DNA of 64,000 bases from Allobosea sp. UNC402CLCol. Its GTDB lineage: Bacteria > Pseudomonadota > Alphaproteobacteria > Rhizobiales > Beijerinckiaceae. The DNA is taken from NCBI RefSeq assembly GCF_000745475.1, contig NZ_JQJJ01000002.1, forward strand, positions 44,352-108,351, in the 5' to 3' direction. The notes under the pieces are model-generated. The model was not told where the DNA came from and made no database searches. It saw only the letters and a list, made by a program, of their open reading frames with translations. A program made the translations under genes and the position numbers. Positions 16,727 to 26,695 of this stretch are shown piece after piece; the first letter of the stretch is position 1, and each line of letters opens with the position of its first letter.

Positions 16727-17284
16727 ATGCCTGCCACTGCCCTCGAAAACGACACTCCGCAACCCGACCCGAGTCCACAGGTCGGGCGGTTGACGACCCA
16801 GCTGGGCGCTGCCGCCCTGCTTGTCGCGCTTGCGGATGGCCTGTTCTACGGACACCGCCTCGGCATCTCGTTGGCGCTTTTCCTTGCCGTTCTCGCCGGG
16901 GCCTCTGCATGCCTCAACAGGGTCCGGGCCCAGCCTGCACGGCGTTGGCGCGCCGCTATCATACTGACAGCCGGCTTGCTCCCGGTCGTCAAGGACTTGA
17001 ACTGGCTTTCGGTGACGATCGCCCTGCTGGCGACCGCCGTTTGCGCGCGAACACTGATCGAGGCACGGAATCTGCGTTGGCAGGAGCATCTGCGGGCGGC
17101 GCTGCGCCTCCCATTTTCGGGAGTCTTTCGCCTATTGGGCGATCTGTCGCGTGTTAGTCGCTACAGAATGCGACGTGGACAACACACGGGAATCCAGGCG
17201 GGATTGCTCGGTTGGACCGTGCCGCTTCACGCTGTTCGTCCAGGCAAATCCGCTGCTGGAGAGCTGGCTTAGCCGGATCGACAT
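16727..17284 (+). pseudogene. DUF4173 membrane protein, truncated and frameshifted
   Basis: From ATG 16727 the product reads like the N-terminal part of DUF4173 proteins (ALADGLFYGHRLGISLALFL, then RLPFSGVFRLLGDLSRV). Near 17230 the frame shifts: the expected continuation LFVQANPLLESWLSRID is found in another frame. After that the similarity stops, leaving about 185 codons of a normally much longer membrane protein. Confidence 0.6.
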
Positions 17285-17585
17285 TGTCGCGATCCAGCAG
17301 ACCGGCGCGACCTTCTACACAATACGGGTTTCCGTCCTGGCAGAGGAATATGCGCGCCTCGCGCCCCAGCGGGTCACCGCCGGCATGCAGGCCGACGTCT
17401 TCGTCCAGACCGAAGACCGCACGCCGTTCGAATACATCGTCCGGAACTCGGACTTGGTAGTGATGGCGCCACGGCCGGACATGAGTCGCTTGCCTGGAAG
17501 CGGACATCCCGCTTTGGCCGGCCGAATGGCCATTCCGATCCAGCGTGAGACATTTTGGCCGACGCGTCAGACGGGTAGGGATTGA
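17285..17585 (+). pseudogene. HlyD-type secretion adaptor, C-terminal fragment
   Basis: Directly fused in frame to the DUF4173 remnant, the sequence TGATFYTIRVSVLAEEYARL and VTAGMQADVFVQTEDRTPFE matches the end of type I secretion periplasmic adaptors (HlyD/PrtE class), normally followed by a short membrane-anchored tail. Similarity ends near 17440 and the remaining codons look random. Only this fragment is left; no partner ABC gene is adjacent. Confidence 0.55.
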
Positions 17586-17647
17586 CTCGAAGCGACCCCT
17601 TGGAGGCACCGTCGCCGCACCGCTGACGTGCTCCTAGGCTTCGTCGT

Positions 17648-19531
17648 TCAGCTGTCGCCTAAGCTTCTCGTTACGAGCCGATTCAGCCTCTCAGCGAATG
17701 CATTTGCGTCGGTCGGGCGTTCGCCATCCAAGACGCGGGCGGTATCCAAGAGAAGATGGGCGAGGTCGCTCCGCAGCGCCAGATCTTCGGCAGACGCGAT
17801 GGCTGAGATCATCGCATGACGCGGGTTGACCTCGAGGATCGGCTTGGCCGCGCTGTCGACGCGCCCCGCGGCGCTGAGCAAGCGTTCGAACTGGCGATCC
17901 GGCCCCTTGTCTGACGCAACAAGGCAGACCGCGCTCTCGGTCAGCCGGTCGGAGGAGCGGACATCCGCAACCTCGTCGGCCAAGATCTCCTTCATCGAAG
18001 CGAGCAGGGCGTTGATTGTCTCACTCGTTTCAGCGGCAGGAGGCGCCGCACCGTCGAGCAGCGGGATGAGACCGAGATCAGCCGTCCCTTGCGTCACCGA
18101 CTTGAACGGCTTGCCTTCGAAATCCGGCGCTGCCGAAGCCCAGAAGCTGTCGATCGGATCCGACAGCAGCAAAACCTCGATGCCGCGCGCCCGGAAGCCT
18201 TCAAGCTGCGGGGAGCTGGCGATCCGGGAGGCATCATCGCCGGCGATGTAATAGATCGCGGTCTGGTTTTCCTTCAGCGCGCCGAGATAGTCCTTGAGGC
18301 TGCGCCAACCCTCGCCGGAGGCCGTCGTCCGGAATCTCGCGAGGCCGAGCAGTTGTTCCCGGCGCGCGAAATCCTCGTAGACCCCTTCCTTGATGACGAC
18401 GCCGAAGTTTTCCCAGATCAGTCGGAACGTATCCGGATCCTGCTCGGCCAGCTTCGCGAGGTCGGAAAGCACCCGGTTGGTGACGCCCTTCTTGATCGCG
18501 CCGAGCAGCGGGCTGTCCTGGATCATCTCGCGCGAGACGTTGAGCGGCAGGTCGGCGGTGTCGACGATGCCACGGACGAAGCGCAGGTAGCGCGGAAGGA
18601 GCTCGGCCTCGTCCGTGATGAAGACGCGCTTCACGTAGAGCTTGATCCGCCCCTTGCGATCGGCGTCGAAGAGGTCGAATGGACGCGCGCCCGGGATGAA
18701 GGCGAGCGCGGTATATTCGTGCAGGCCTTCAGCGCGAAAATGGATCGTGGCGGCCGGCTCGTCATATTGCCCCGCGACGCTGCGATAGAAATCGGCGTAT
18801 TCGTCCTTGGTGATCTCGCTCTTCGGTTTGGTCCAGAGCGCGGCCCCGTCGGAGAGGGCGACCGCGTCAGCTCCCGGCTCCGTGATCAGCGAAATCGGCA
18901 CCGGCACATGACCGGACTGCTCCTTGACGATGCGCTCCAGGGTCCAGCGCTCGGCATAGGACTTGGCGTCCTCCAGCAGATGAAGCGTCACGCGCGTCCC
19001 ACGTGCGGGAGCCTCTTCCAGGGGCGATGGCGCCACCGAGAACTCGCCCTTGCCGTCCGAGGACCAGGTCCAGGCTTCCGCGCTACCGGCGCGACGGCTG
19101 ACGACTTCGACCTTCGTCGCGACCATGAAGGCGGAATAGAAACCGACGCCGAACTGGCCGATGAGCTGCGCGCCGTCCTTGCCGTCGGCGGTTGCGACCC
19201 GCTCCATGAAGCTGCGCGTGCCGGAGCGGGCGATCGTGCCGAGCGCCTCGATCATCTCGTCATGGCTCATGCCGATGCCGTTATCGGCAATGGTCAGCTT
19301 GCCGGCTTCCGGGTCGGCCGAGATGGTGATCGCAAGCTTCGGTTCTTCGCCCAGGAGATCGGGCTTGCCGATCGCCTCGTAGCGCAGCTTCTCGCAAGCA
19401 TCGGCTGCGTTCGAGATCAGCTCGCGCAGGAACACGTCACGGTCGGAATAGACCGAATGCACCATCATGTGCAGCAGGCGGGAGACGTCGGCTTCGAAAC
19501 TGCGATGCTCGGCTGTGGCGGTCGTTGTCAT
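17648..19531 (-). CDS. htpG: Molecular chaperone HtpG (Hsp90)
   Basis: A 627-residue Hsp90-family ATPase that remodels client proteins in the cytoplasm. The GHKL nucleotide pocket is complete: ELISNAADAC, DNGIGM and GQFGVGFYSAFMVA. The middle and C-terminal dimerisation domains have normal length. It is the last gene of a run of five co-directional genes starting with groES, but a 90-nt gap before it leaves room for its own promoter. Confidence 0.97.
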   Translation of the reverse strand: MTTTATAEHRSFEADVSRLLHMMVHSVYSDRDVFLRELISNAADACEKLRYEAIGKPDLLGEEPKLAITISADPEAGKLTIADNGIGMSHDEMIEALGTIARSGTRSFMERVATADGKDGAQLIGQFGVGFYSAFMVATKVEVVSRRAGSAEAWTWSSDGKGEFSVAPSPLEEAPARGTRVTLHLLEDAKSYAERWTLERIVKEQSGHVPVPISLITEPGADAVALSDGAALWTKPKSEITKDEYADFYRSVAGQYDEPAATIHFRAEGLHEYTALAFIPGARPFDLFDADRKGRIKLYVKRVFITDEAELLPRYLRFVRGIVDTADLPLNVSREMIQDSPLLGAIKKGVTNRVLSDLAKLAEQDPDTFRLIWENFGVVIKEGVYEDFARREQLLGLARFRTTASGEGWRSLKDYLGALKENQTAIYYIAGDDASRIASSPQLEGFRARGIEVLLLSDPIDSFWASAAPDFEGKPFKSVTQGTADLGLIPLLDGAAPPAAETSETINALLASMKEILADEVADVRSSDRLTESAVCLVASDKGPDRQFERLLSAAGRVDSAAKPILEVNPRHAMISAIASAEDLALRSDLAHLLLDTARVLDGERPTDANAFAERLNRLVTRSLGDS

Positions 19532-19618
19532 TCGGAATTCTCGAAGAGTAGGGCAGGAGAAATCAATGGGCTCGTTGGATCCGGCCCGAAGATGGGGCGA
19601 TCTCCGCCGACGGCAGGT

Positions 19619-19912
19619 TCACGCAGCAGAGCTCGGTCGTTGGATGTCATCCGGTTCCGACGTGCGTTTGTTGGAAAGCGTCCTGATCAAGGCGAGTATG
19701 GCATTCAGGCGCGCGGTCGAGAACTCGCCCGCGCCAGGCAATTGAGCTTCGACATGAGCGGCAACCGTCTGCCAGGTTGCTGATCCATCCCTTGTCATCA
19801 CGGTCAAGAGATTATCTTTCAGCCCGTATGTTGCGCTCTCTGCGTTCGTAATGAGGGCTTTGAAACGGTCGGAGGGAGAGATTTCCTTTGGCGCCTGCGG
19901 ACCATCGATCAT
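19619..19912 (-). CDS. Hypothetical protein in the chaperone cluster
   Basis: A 97-residue soluble protein from ATG 19912 (MIDGPQAPKEIS), with GAGG 8 nt upstream. The frame is open for another 45 codons upstream, but that part overlaps the neighbouring small gene in another register. No family recognised. It lies between groEL and htpG in the same direction, so a stress-linked expression is likely by position only. Confidence 0.6.
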   Translation of the reverse strand: MIDGPQAPKEISPSDRFKALITNAESATYGLKDNLLTVMTRDGSATWQTVAAHVEAQLPGAGEFSTARLNAILALIRTLSNKRTSEPDDIQRPSSAA

Positions 19913-19967
19913 GTCGGCTGCCTCGTATCGATGAGACGTATGCACTGCGTTTTCTGTGATGTCGGTG

Positions 19968-20183
19968 CTAGGCCTTTTCGTGAAACCGATCGATCGCACG
20001 CTGTGCGAGATCGTTCTCGTCGAACGCCAGAGGAACCAGCGACGCAACGATATAGGCGAGATTCTTCCGCTCCCGCTCGCCGGACTCCGGCGGAAGTGAA
20101 GGTTTTAGATCTGACCAAGCCTTTTCGAGAGCAGCCTGGGCGCGAGCCAAATCAATGGGATCGGTCAAGGATGAAAACGGCAT
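19968..20183 (-). CDS. Small hypothetical protein, paralogue of the one at 62170
   Basis: A 71-residue product that begins MPFSSLTDPIDLARAQAALE and has a GGAGGCC ribosome site. The protein encoded at 62170-62391 shares this opening, the W-S-x-x-K motif and the middle (ERKNLAYIVASLVPLA versus ERRRIAYLVAGFAPIA). Two diverged copies in one window show it is a genuine small family, predicted helical. Function unknown. Confidence 0.7.
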   Translation of the reverse strand: MPFSSLTDPIDLARAQAALEKAWSDLKPSLPPESGERERKNLAYIVASLVPLAFDENDLAQRAIDRFHEKA

Positions 20184-20219
20184 GGCCTCCTCCGTCGGCT
20201 TAATGTTGAGGGCGCCCGA

Positions 20220-20244
20220 GGGCGCCGCGAAAGCCGCGGCGCCC
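20220..20244 (-). terminator. Hairpin after groEL
   Basis: A perfect 10-bp stem (GGGCGCCGCG with CGCGGCGCCC, 5-nt loop) lies 8 nt past the groEL stop. No U-tract follows on the minus strand, so termination may be partial, allowing read-through into the small genes. Confidence 0.55.
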
Positions 20245-20252
20245 TCCCTGTA

Positions 20253-21884
<1,632 letters not shown>

Positions 21885-21934
21885 TCACTCCTTCAGACTT
21901 GAGGTTTCAGGTTGATGATGTGGATGAGGCCCCG

Positions 21935-22249
21935 TCAGGCGGCCTTCTTGAGGGCGGCAGCCGTCTCGACGACGCCCATGATGTCGGCCTCCTTCATGAT
22001 CAGGAGATCCTGGCCATCGATCTTGACCTCGGTACCGCTCCATTTGCCGAAGAGCACGCGGTCGCCGACCTTGACGTCGGGCGGCACGAGCTTGCCGGTC
22101 TCGTCGCGCGCGCCGGCGCCGACGGCAACGACCTCGCCCTCCTGCGGCTTCTCCTTGGCGGTGTCGGGGATGATGATCCCGCCCTTGGTCTTCTCCTCGG
22201 CGTCGATGCGCTTCACGACGACGCGGTCATGCAGTGGCCGAAACTTCAT
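21935..22249 (-). CDS. groS: Co-chaperonin GroES (10 kDa)
   Basis: A 104-residue GroES with the typical start [14 protein letters not shown] and the mobile-loop region [16 protein letters not shown], closing the GroEL cavity. ATG 22249 follows TTGGAGGAACTC, which fixes the start four codons inside the longest frame. First gene of the groESL operon. Confidence 0.97.
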   Translation of the reverse strand: MKFRPLHDRVVVKRIDAEEKTKGGIIIPDTAKEKPQEGEVVAVGAGARDETGKLVPPDVKVGDRVLFGKWSGTEVKIDGQDLLIMKEADIMGVVETAAALKKAA

Positions 22250-22389
22250 GAGTTCCTCCAATTTCCATGTCGGTCACATGTCAAAGCGGGCCGGCCCTGT
22301 GCGGGTCTCGCGGCGAGGTTCCGCGCAGCCCTAAGGCGCCGTGCCCGCGCGATGATTTGGGTTGCCAAATTTTTGCCTTCAAGAGGCCG

Positions 22390-22416
22390 GCAGCACTTTT
22401 TTTGACCGAGTGCTAA
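22390..22416 (-). promoter_or_regulatory. CIRCE element (HrcA operator), one degenerate arm
   Basis: On the plus strand the right arm GAGTGCTAA is perfect and is separated by exactly 9 nt from the left arm GCAGCACTT, which matches 6 of 9 positions of TTAGCACTC. Location 140 nt upstream of groES fits heat-shock repression by HrcA. hrcA itself is not in the window. Confidence 0.8.
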
Positions 22417-22511
22417 CAGTCTGAAAAGGCGCCACAAACGCAACTTTTCGGCTTGCCAAGGCGTTGGAAATTCGCTGCCATCGGCGCAGTGAAACCAGGG
22501 AGCTGAAAGGA

Positions 22512-22781
22512 ATGGCTTCGACCGACTTCGCCCGCCAGATCGCCGGCTACGGATTGACCACCGCCGGAATCCTCTACCGCCTGCCCGACCACCCTTCGAT
22601 CCTGCAGGAATACATCTGGCAGGATTACGATCTCGCCCCGCGCTTCCCCGAGCTCAACAAGTTCCTCGCCTTCTGGCAGGCCAAGCTCGACGGCAAGCTG
22701 TTCCGCATCACCGTGGCTCACAAGGATCTGATCGGCCCCGCCGACCTCAGTACGGTCAGCGGCGAATTCCGGCTCCAGTAA
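22512..22781 (+). CDS. usg: Usg family protein
   Basis: An 89-residue protein starting MASTDFARQIAGYGLTTAGI, with LPDHPSILQEYIWQDYDLAP. This is the Usg family, named for an upstream gene of trpF in Caulobacter and widespread in Alphaproteobacteria; biochemical function unknown. AAAGGA stands next to ATG 22512, and an in-frame upstream extension lacks a ribosome site. It is divergent from groESL across the CIRCE element. Confidence 0.85.
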   Translation: MASTDFARQIAGYGLTTAGILYRLPDHPSILQEYIWQDYDLAPRFPELNKFLAFWQAKLDGKLFRITVAHKDLIGPADLSTVSGEFRLQ

Positions 22782-22877
22782 ATCGCAATCGACGTCCGGT
22801 TACCCAACGCGGCAGTGATCACCCCATGGTCCCGCCTGCTCGGCGCGAAATGAGGCTGTGCCGGCCGGACGGACGAG

Positions 22878-23087
22878 TCAGCCCGCCGCGTCGTCTCCGA
22901 ACGGCTCCAGCAGGGCGACGAACTCGGCGACACGGCCTGAAGGTAGCGGGCGGCCTGCGTTGATCAGAGCGTCGTCCGCATTGATCCAGGCCCAGGTCTC
23001 CGCAAGCTCCTCCAGGGCAGTCCCCATCTCGGCGATCAGCATCGGATCGACCGGGCCGAGAATGGCTGCGATTTCGTCCGGACTCAT
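22878..23087 (-). CDS. Small hypothetical protein
   Basis: A 69-residue protein from ATG 23087 (MSPDEIAAILGPVDP), chosen because GGAG lies 6 nt upstream; an open frame continues to 23213 without a ribosome site. The C-terminal half (ETWAWINADDALINAGRPLP) looks conserved and acidic. No family recognised. Convergent with usg. Confidence 0.55.
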   Translation of the reverse strand: MSPDEIAAILGPVDPMLIAEMGTALEELAETWAWINADDALINAGRPLPSGRVAEFVALLEPFGDDAAG

Positions 23088-23320
23088 GCGATTCTCCATT
23101 GCCGGGTGTTTCGGATCGTACGTCGTGGGGCCCGTTTCCTTCCGGAACTTCCTAGGAGCCGGCGGCGGCGACTCTGTGCCGCCGGCCCGCCCGCCGACGA
23201 TCGCATCAGTCATGGAGGCCTACATGTTCCTGGCCGACTGAGGAAAAACGATGCCGCAGGGGCGCATCTTTCAAACGGCTGAGCACTTCCGCTTACTGGT
23301 CGCGAAAATGCCATCACAAA

Positions 23321-23345
23321 GGAACTCGCGAAGAGATCATCGGTT
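23321..23345 (+). promoter_or_regulatory. EcfG-type general stress promoter (GGAAC-N17-GTT)
   Basis: GGAAC at 23321-23325 and GTT at 23343-23345, separated by 17 nt, match the alphaproteobacterial EcfG/RpoE4 promoter pattern. It lies about 45 nt before the prkA start, which fits the known stress role of this operon type. Inference from motif and position. Confidence 0.6.
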
Positions 23346-23395
23346 AAATCTGCTGTGCTGTCGCCGACAGTTCGGATGGATGCTGGATGGCTGCC

Positions 23396-25345
23396 ATGAC
23401 TGACAAAACCGGCGAGATTTTTCGTTTATTTATTGACGATTACAGTAGTTATTCACAAGAGGAGATGAGTATCCAGGAATATCTGCTGGGCTGCCGCGAA
23501 GACAAATCGATGTACGCCTCTGCTGCGGAGCGGATGATCGACGCGATTGGGACGCCAAAATTATTCGATACGAGCCAGGACGAACGCCTGGGTCGCATCT
23601 TCGCCAACAGGACGATAAAGATTTATCCTGCCTTCGCCGATTTCTTTGGCATGGAGGATACGATCGAGCGTATCGCCGGCTACTTCCGCTATGCCTCGCA
23701 AGGGTTGGAGGAGCGCAAGCAGATTCTCTATCTCCTCGGCCCGGTCGGCGGCGGCAAGTCATCGCTCGCCGAACGGCTGAAGAAGCTGATGGAGGAGCGT
23801 CCCTTCTATACGCTCAAGGTCGGCGGACAAATCAGCCCCGTCTTCGAATCGCCGCTCGGCCTGTTCCGGCCGGACCGCATGGGCGATCTCTTCGAGGACA
23901 AGTACGGGATCGCGCGCCGACGCCTGACCGGGTTGATCTCTCCCTGGACTGCGAAGCGACTCGATGAAGTCTCCGGCGACATCTCCCAGTTCAGCGTCGT
24001 CAAGCTGATGCCCTCGCGCCTGCGCCAGGTCGGCATCGCCAAGACGGAGCCGGGCGACGAGAACAACCAGGACGTCTCGACGCTCGTCGGCAAGGTCGAT
24101 ATCCGCCAGCTTGAGAATTTCAGCCAGTCGGACCCGGACGCCTATTCCTATAGCGGCGGCCTGAACCGGACGACGCAGGGGCTGCTTGAATTCGTCGAGA
24201 TGTTCAAGGCGCCGATCAAGGTGCTGCACCCGCTTCTGACCGCGACCCAGGAGGGCAGCTATAACGGCACCGAGAATTTCGGGGGCTTCCCCTATCAAGG
24301 CATTGTGCTCGCCCATTCCAACGAGTCGGAATGGCTGCAGTTCAAGAACAACCGCAACAACGAGGCCTTCCTCGACCGCATCCTGGTGGTCAAGGTGCCG
24401 TATTGCCTGCGCGTCACCGAAGAACGGCAGATCTACGAGAAGCTGCTGCGCGAAAGCGAGCTGGCCGACAGTCCCTGCGCACCCGAGGTGCTCGACATCC
24501 TCAGCCGCTTCTCGGTCTCGACGCGGCTCGCCGAGCACGAGAATTCGCCGCTCTATACCAAGATGCGCGTCTATGACGGCGAGAACCTCAAGGAGCTCGA
24601 TCCCAAGTCCAAGGCCATCCAGGAATATCGCGACGCCGCCGGCATCGACGAGGGCATGACCGGCGTCAGTACGCGCTTTGCTTTCAAGATCCTGTCGCAG
24701 ACCTTCAATTACGACACCGAGGAACTGGCCGCCGACCCGGTTCACCTGATGTACATCCTGGAAGGTGCGATCAAGCGCGAACAGTTCCCCAAGGAGACGG
24801 AAGCGGCCTATCTCGACTTCATCAAGTCGGAGCTGGCAACGCGCTATGCCGAATTCATCGGCCACGAGATCCAGAAGGCCTATCTGGAATCCTATGGCGA
24901 ATACGGCCAGAACCTGTTCGACCGCTACATCGCCTATGCCGATGCCTGGGTCGAGGACCAGGACTACAAGGACCCGGATACTGGCCAGATCCTGAACCGG
25001 CAGATCCTGGACAACGAATTGTCCCAGATCGAGAAGCCGGCCGGCATCGCCAATCCCAAGGATTTCCGCAACGAGGTCGTGAAGTTCACATTGCGCGCCC
25101 GGGCCAGAAACAACGGTCGCAACCCGTCCTGGACCAGCTACGAGAAGCTGCGCGAGGTGATCGAGAAGCGGATGTTCGGGCAGGTCGAGGACCTCCTGCC
25201 GATCATCAGCTTCGGCTCGAAGCAGGACAGCGTGACGGAGAAGCGGCACCAGGGCTTCGTGCAACGCATGGTCGAGCGTGGCTATACCGAGCGCCAGGTC
25301 CGGCGGCTCGTCGACTGGTATATGCGGGTCAACAAGGCGGGCTGA
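23396..25345 (+). CDS. prkA: PrkA-family serine protein kinase
   Basis: A 649-residue protein with an N-terminal AAA-type domain (Walker A GPVGGGKSS near residue 116) and a C-terminal kinase-like domain, the PrkA/YeaG arrangement. In E. coli YeaG acts with YeaH in nitrogen-starvation and stationary-phase adaptation, and related proteins phosphorylate serine. ATG 23396 (MTDKTGEIF) and ATG 23387 are both possible; neither has a strong ribosome site. First gene of a three-gene stress operon. Confidence 0.95.
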   Translation: MTDKTGEIFRLFIDDYSSYSQEEMSIQEYLLGCREDKSMYASAAERMIDAIGTPKLFDTSQDERLGRIFANRTIKIYPAFADFFGMEDTIERIAGYFRYASQGLEERKQILYLLGPVGGGKSSLAERLKKLMEERPFYTLKVGGQISPVFESPLGLFRPDRMGDLFEDKYGIARRRLTGLISPWTAKRLDEVSGDISQFSVVKLMPSRLRQVGIAKTEPGDENNQDVSTLVGKVDIRQLENFSQSDPDAYSYSGGLNRTTQGLLEFVEMFKAPIKVLHPLLTATQEGSYNGTENFGGFPYQGIVLAHSNESEWLQFKNNRNNEAFLDRILVVKVPYCLRVTEERQIYEKLLRESELADSPCAPEVLDILSRFSVSTRLAEHENSPLYTKMRVYDGENLKELDPKSKAIQEYRDAAGIDEGMTGVSTRFAFKILSQTFNYDTEELAADPVHLMYILEGAIKREQFPKETEAAYLDFIKSELATRYAEFIGHEIQKAYLESYGEYGQNLFDRYIAYADAWVEDQDYKDPDTGQILNRQILDNELSQIEKPAGIANPKDFRNEVVKFTLRARARNNGRNPSWTSYEKLREVIEKRMFGQVEDLLPIISFGSKQDSVTEKRHQGFVQRMVERGYTERQVRRLVDWYMRVNKAG

Positions 25346-25365
25346 CTGTCGGCCGGGAGCGCGCC

Positions 25366-26682
25366 ATGCCGATCTTCATCGATCGTCGCCTGAACCCGAA
25401 GGACAAGAGCCTGGGCAATCGCCAGCGTTTTCTGCGCCGCGTGCGCACGGAGCTGAAGCGCAGCGTCCAAGACAATATTCGGACCGGCAAGATCGCCGAT
25501 GTCGATCGCGAGCAGGCCATCTCCATGCCAGCTAATGGAACCGACGAGCCGCGCTTCCGCGAGGCGAAGGATAGCGGCCGCCGTCAGCATGTCCTGCCCG
25601 GGAACCAGCGCTTCTCTCCGGGGGACCAGTTGCCGAAGCCGGGGCAGGGCGGAGGCGGCATGGGATCGTCCCCGGGATCTCAGGTTGCCGAGGACGATTT
25701 CCGCTTCGTGCTGTCGCGCGAGGAGGTGCTCGACCTGTTCTTCGAGGATCTCGAGCTGCCCGACATGGTCAAGCTCAACCTCAGGGAAATCCTGACCTAC
25801 AAGCCGCGGCGGGCAGGCTATTCGGTGAGCGGGGCGCCGACCAATATCAGCATCGCCCGCACCATGCGCAACAGCCATGGCCGACGCATTGCGCTGCGGC
25901 GTCCCAAGCGCGAGGACGTCGAGGCGATTCTGCGCGAGCTCGCCAGGCTCGAAGCTGAGGAGGGGGTGGATCCCGGCGAACGCTATCGGCGCAGCAGCGC
26001 TCTGCGCGCGGAGCTCGTCCGGCTGGAGCGGCGGCGGCGGGTCATCGCCTTCGTCGATCCGGTCGATATCCGCTTCAACCGCTTCGACCCGCAGCCCCAA
26101 CCGAATGCGAATGCAGTGATGTTCTGCCTGATGGACGTCTCGGGCTCGATGGGCGAACGCGAGAAGGACCTCGCCAAGCGCTTCTTCGTCCTGCTGCATC
26201 TGTTCCTGAAGCGGCGCTACGAGCGCACGGACATCGTCTTCATCCGCCACACGCACACGGCGCAGGAGGTGGACGAGGAGACGTTCTTCTACAGCACGCA
26301 GAGCGGTGGCACCGTCGTTTCCACGGCGCTGGAGGAGATGCAGAGCATCATCGCCAAGCGCTACCCTAGCCGCGAATGGAACATCTACGCCGCACAGGCC
26401 TCGGACGGCGACAATCTCGCCACGGATTCCGAACGCTGCCTCAGCCTAATGGACGGCGAGATCATGCGGCTCTGCCAGTATTTCGCCTATGTCGAGATCA
26501 TCGACGAGCGCGAGAGTGAGATCTTCGGCTCGACCAATAATGGCACATCGCTCTGGCGCGCCTATCATGCCGTCAAGGACCGGTGGCGAAATTTCGACAT
26601 GAGTCGCATCGCCAAGGCGTCCGACATCTACCCGGTCTTTCGGCAGCTCTTCACCAAGCAGCCTTCTGTGCAGCGAGACTGA
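25366..26682 (+). CDS. yeaH: YeaH/YhbH family protein (DUF444)
   Basis: A 438-residue protein with a DUF444 domain. The C-terminal half is von Willebrand A-like with a MIDAS motif in LMDVSGSMGE, suggesting metal-dependent protein binding. The N terminus MPIFIDRRLNPKDKSLGNRQRFLRR is characteristic. It lies 20 nt after prkA and before spoVR, the conserved yeaG-yeaH-ycgB order. It is thought to work as partner of the PrkA kinase. Confidence 0.95.
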   Translation: MPIFIDRRLNPKDKSLGNRQRFLRRVRTELKRSVQDNIRTGKIADVDREQAISMPANGTDEPRFREAKDSGRRQHVLPGNQRFSPGDQLPKPGQGGGGMGSSPGSQVAEDDFRFVLSREEVLDLFFEDLELPDMVKLNLREILTYKPRRAGYSVSGAPTNISIARTMRNSHGRRIALRRPKREDVEAILRELARLEAEEGVDPGERYRRSSALRAELVRLERRRRVIAFVDPVDIRFNRFDPQPQPNANAVMFCLMDVSGSMGEREKDLAKRFFVLLHLFLKRRYERTDIVFIRHTHTAQEVDEETFFYSTQSGGTVVSTALEEMQSIIAKRYPSREWNIYAAQASDGDNLATDSERCLSLMDGEIMRLCQYFAYVEIIDERESEIFGSTNNGTSLWRAYHAVKDRWRNFDMSRIAKASDIYPVFRQLFTKQPSVQRD

Positions 26683-26695
26683 GGGGAGAGAGCCG

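Noticed and set aside
23759..25264. 501-codon minus-strand frame
   Set aside because: Antisense shadow of prkA, with no domain resemblance.
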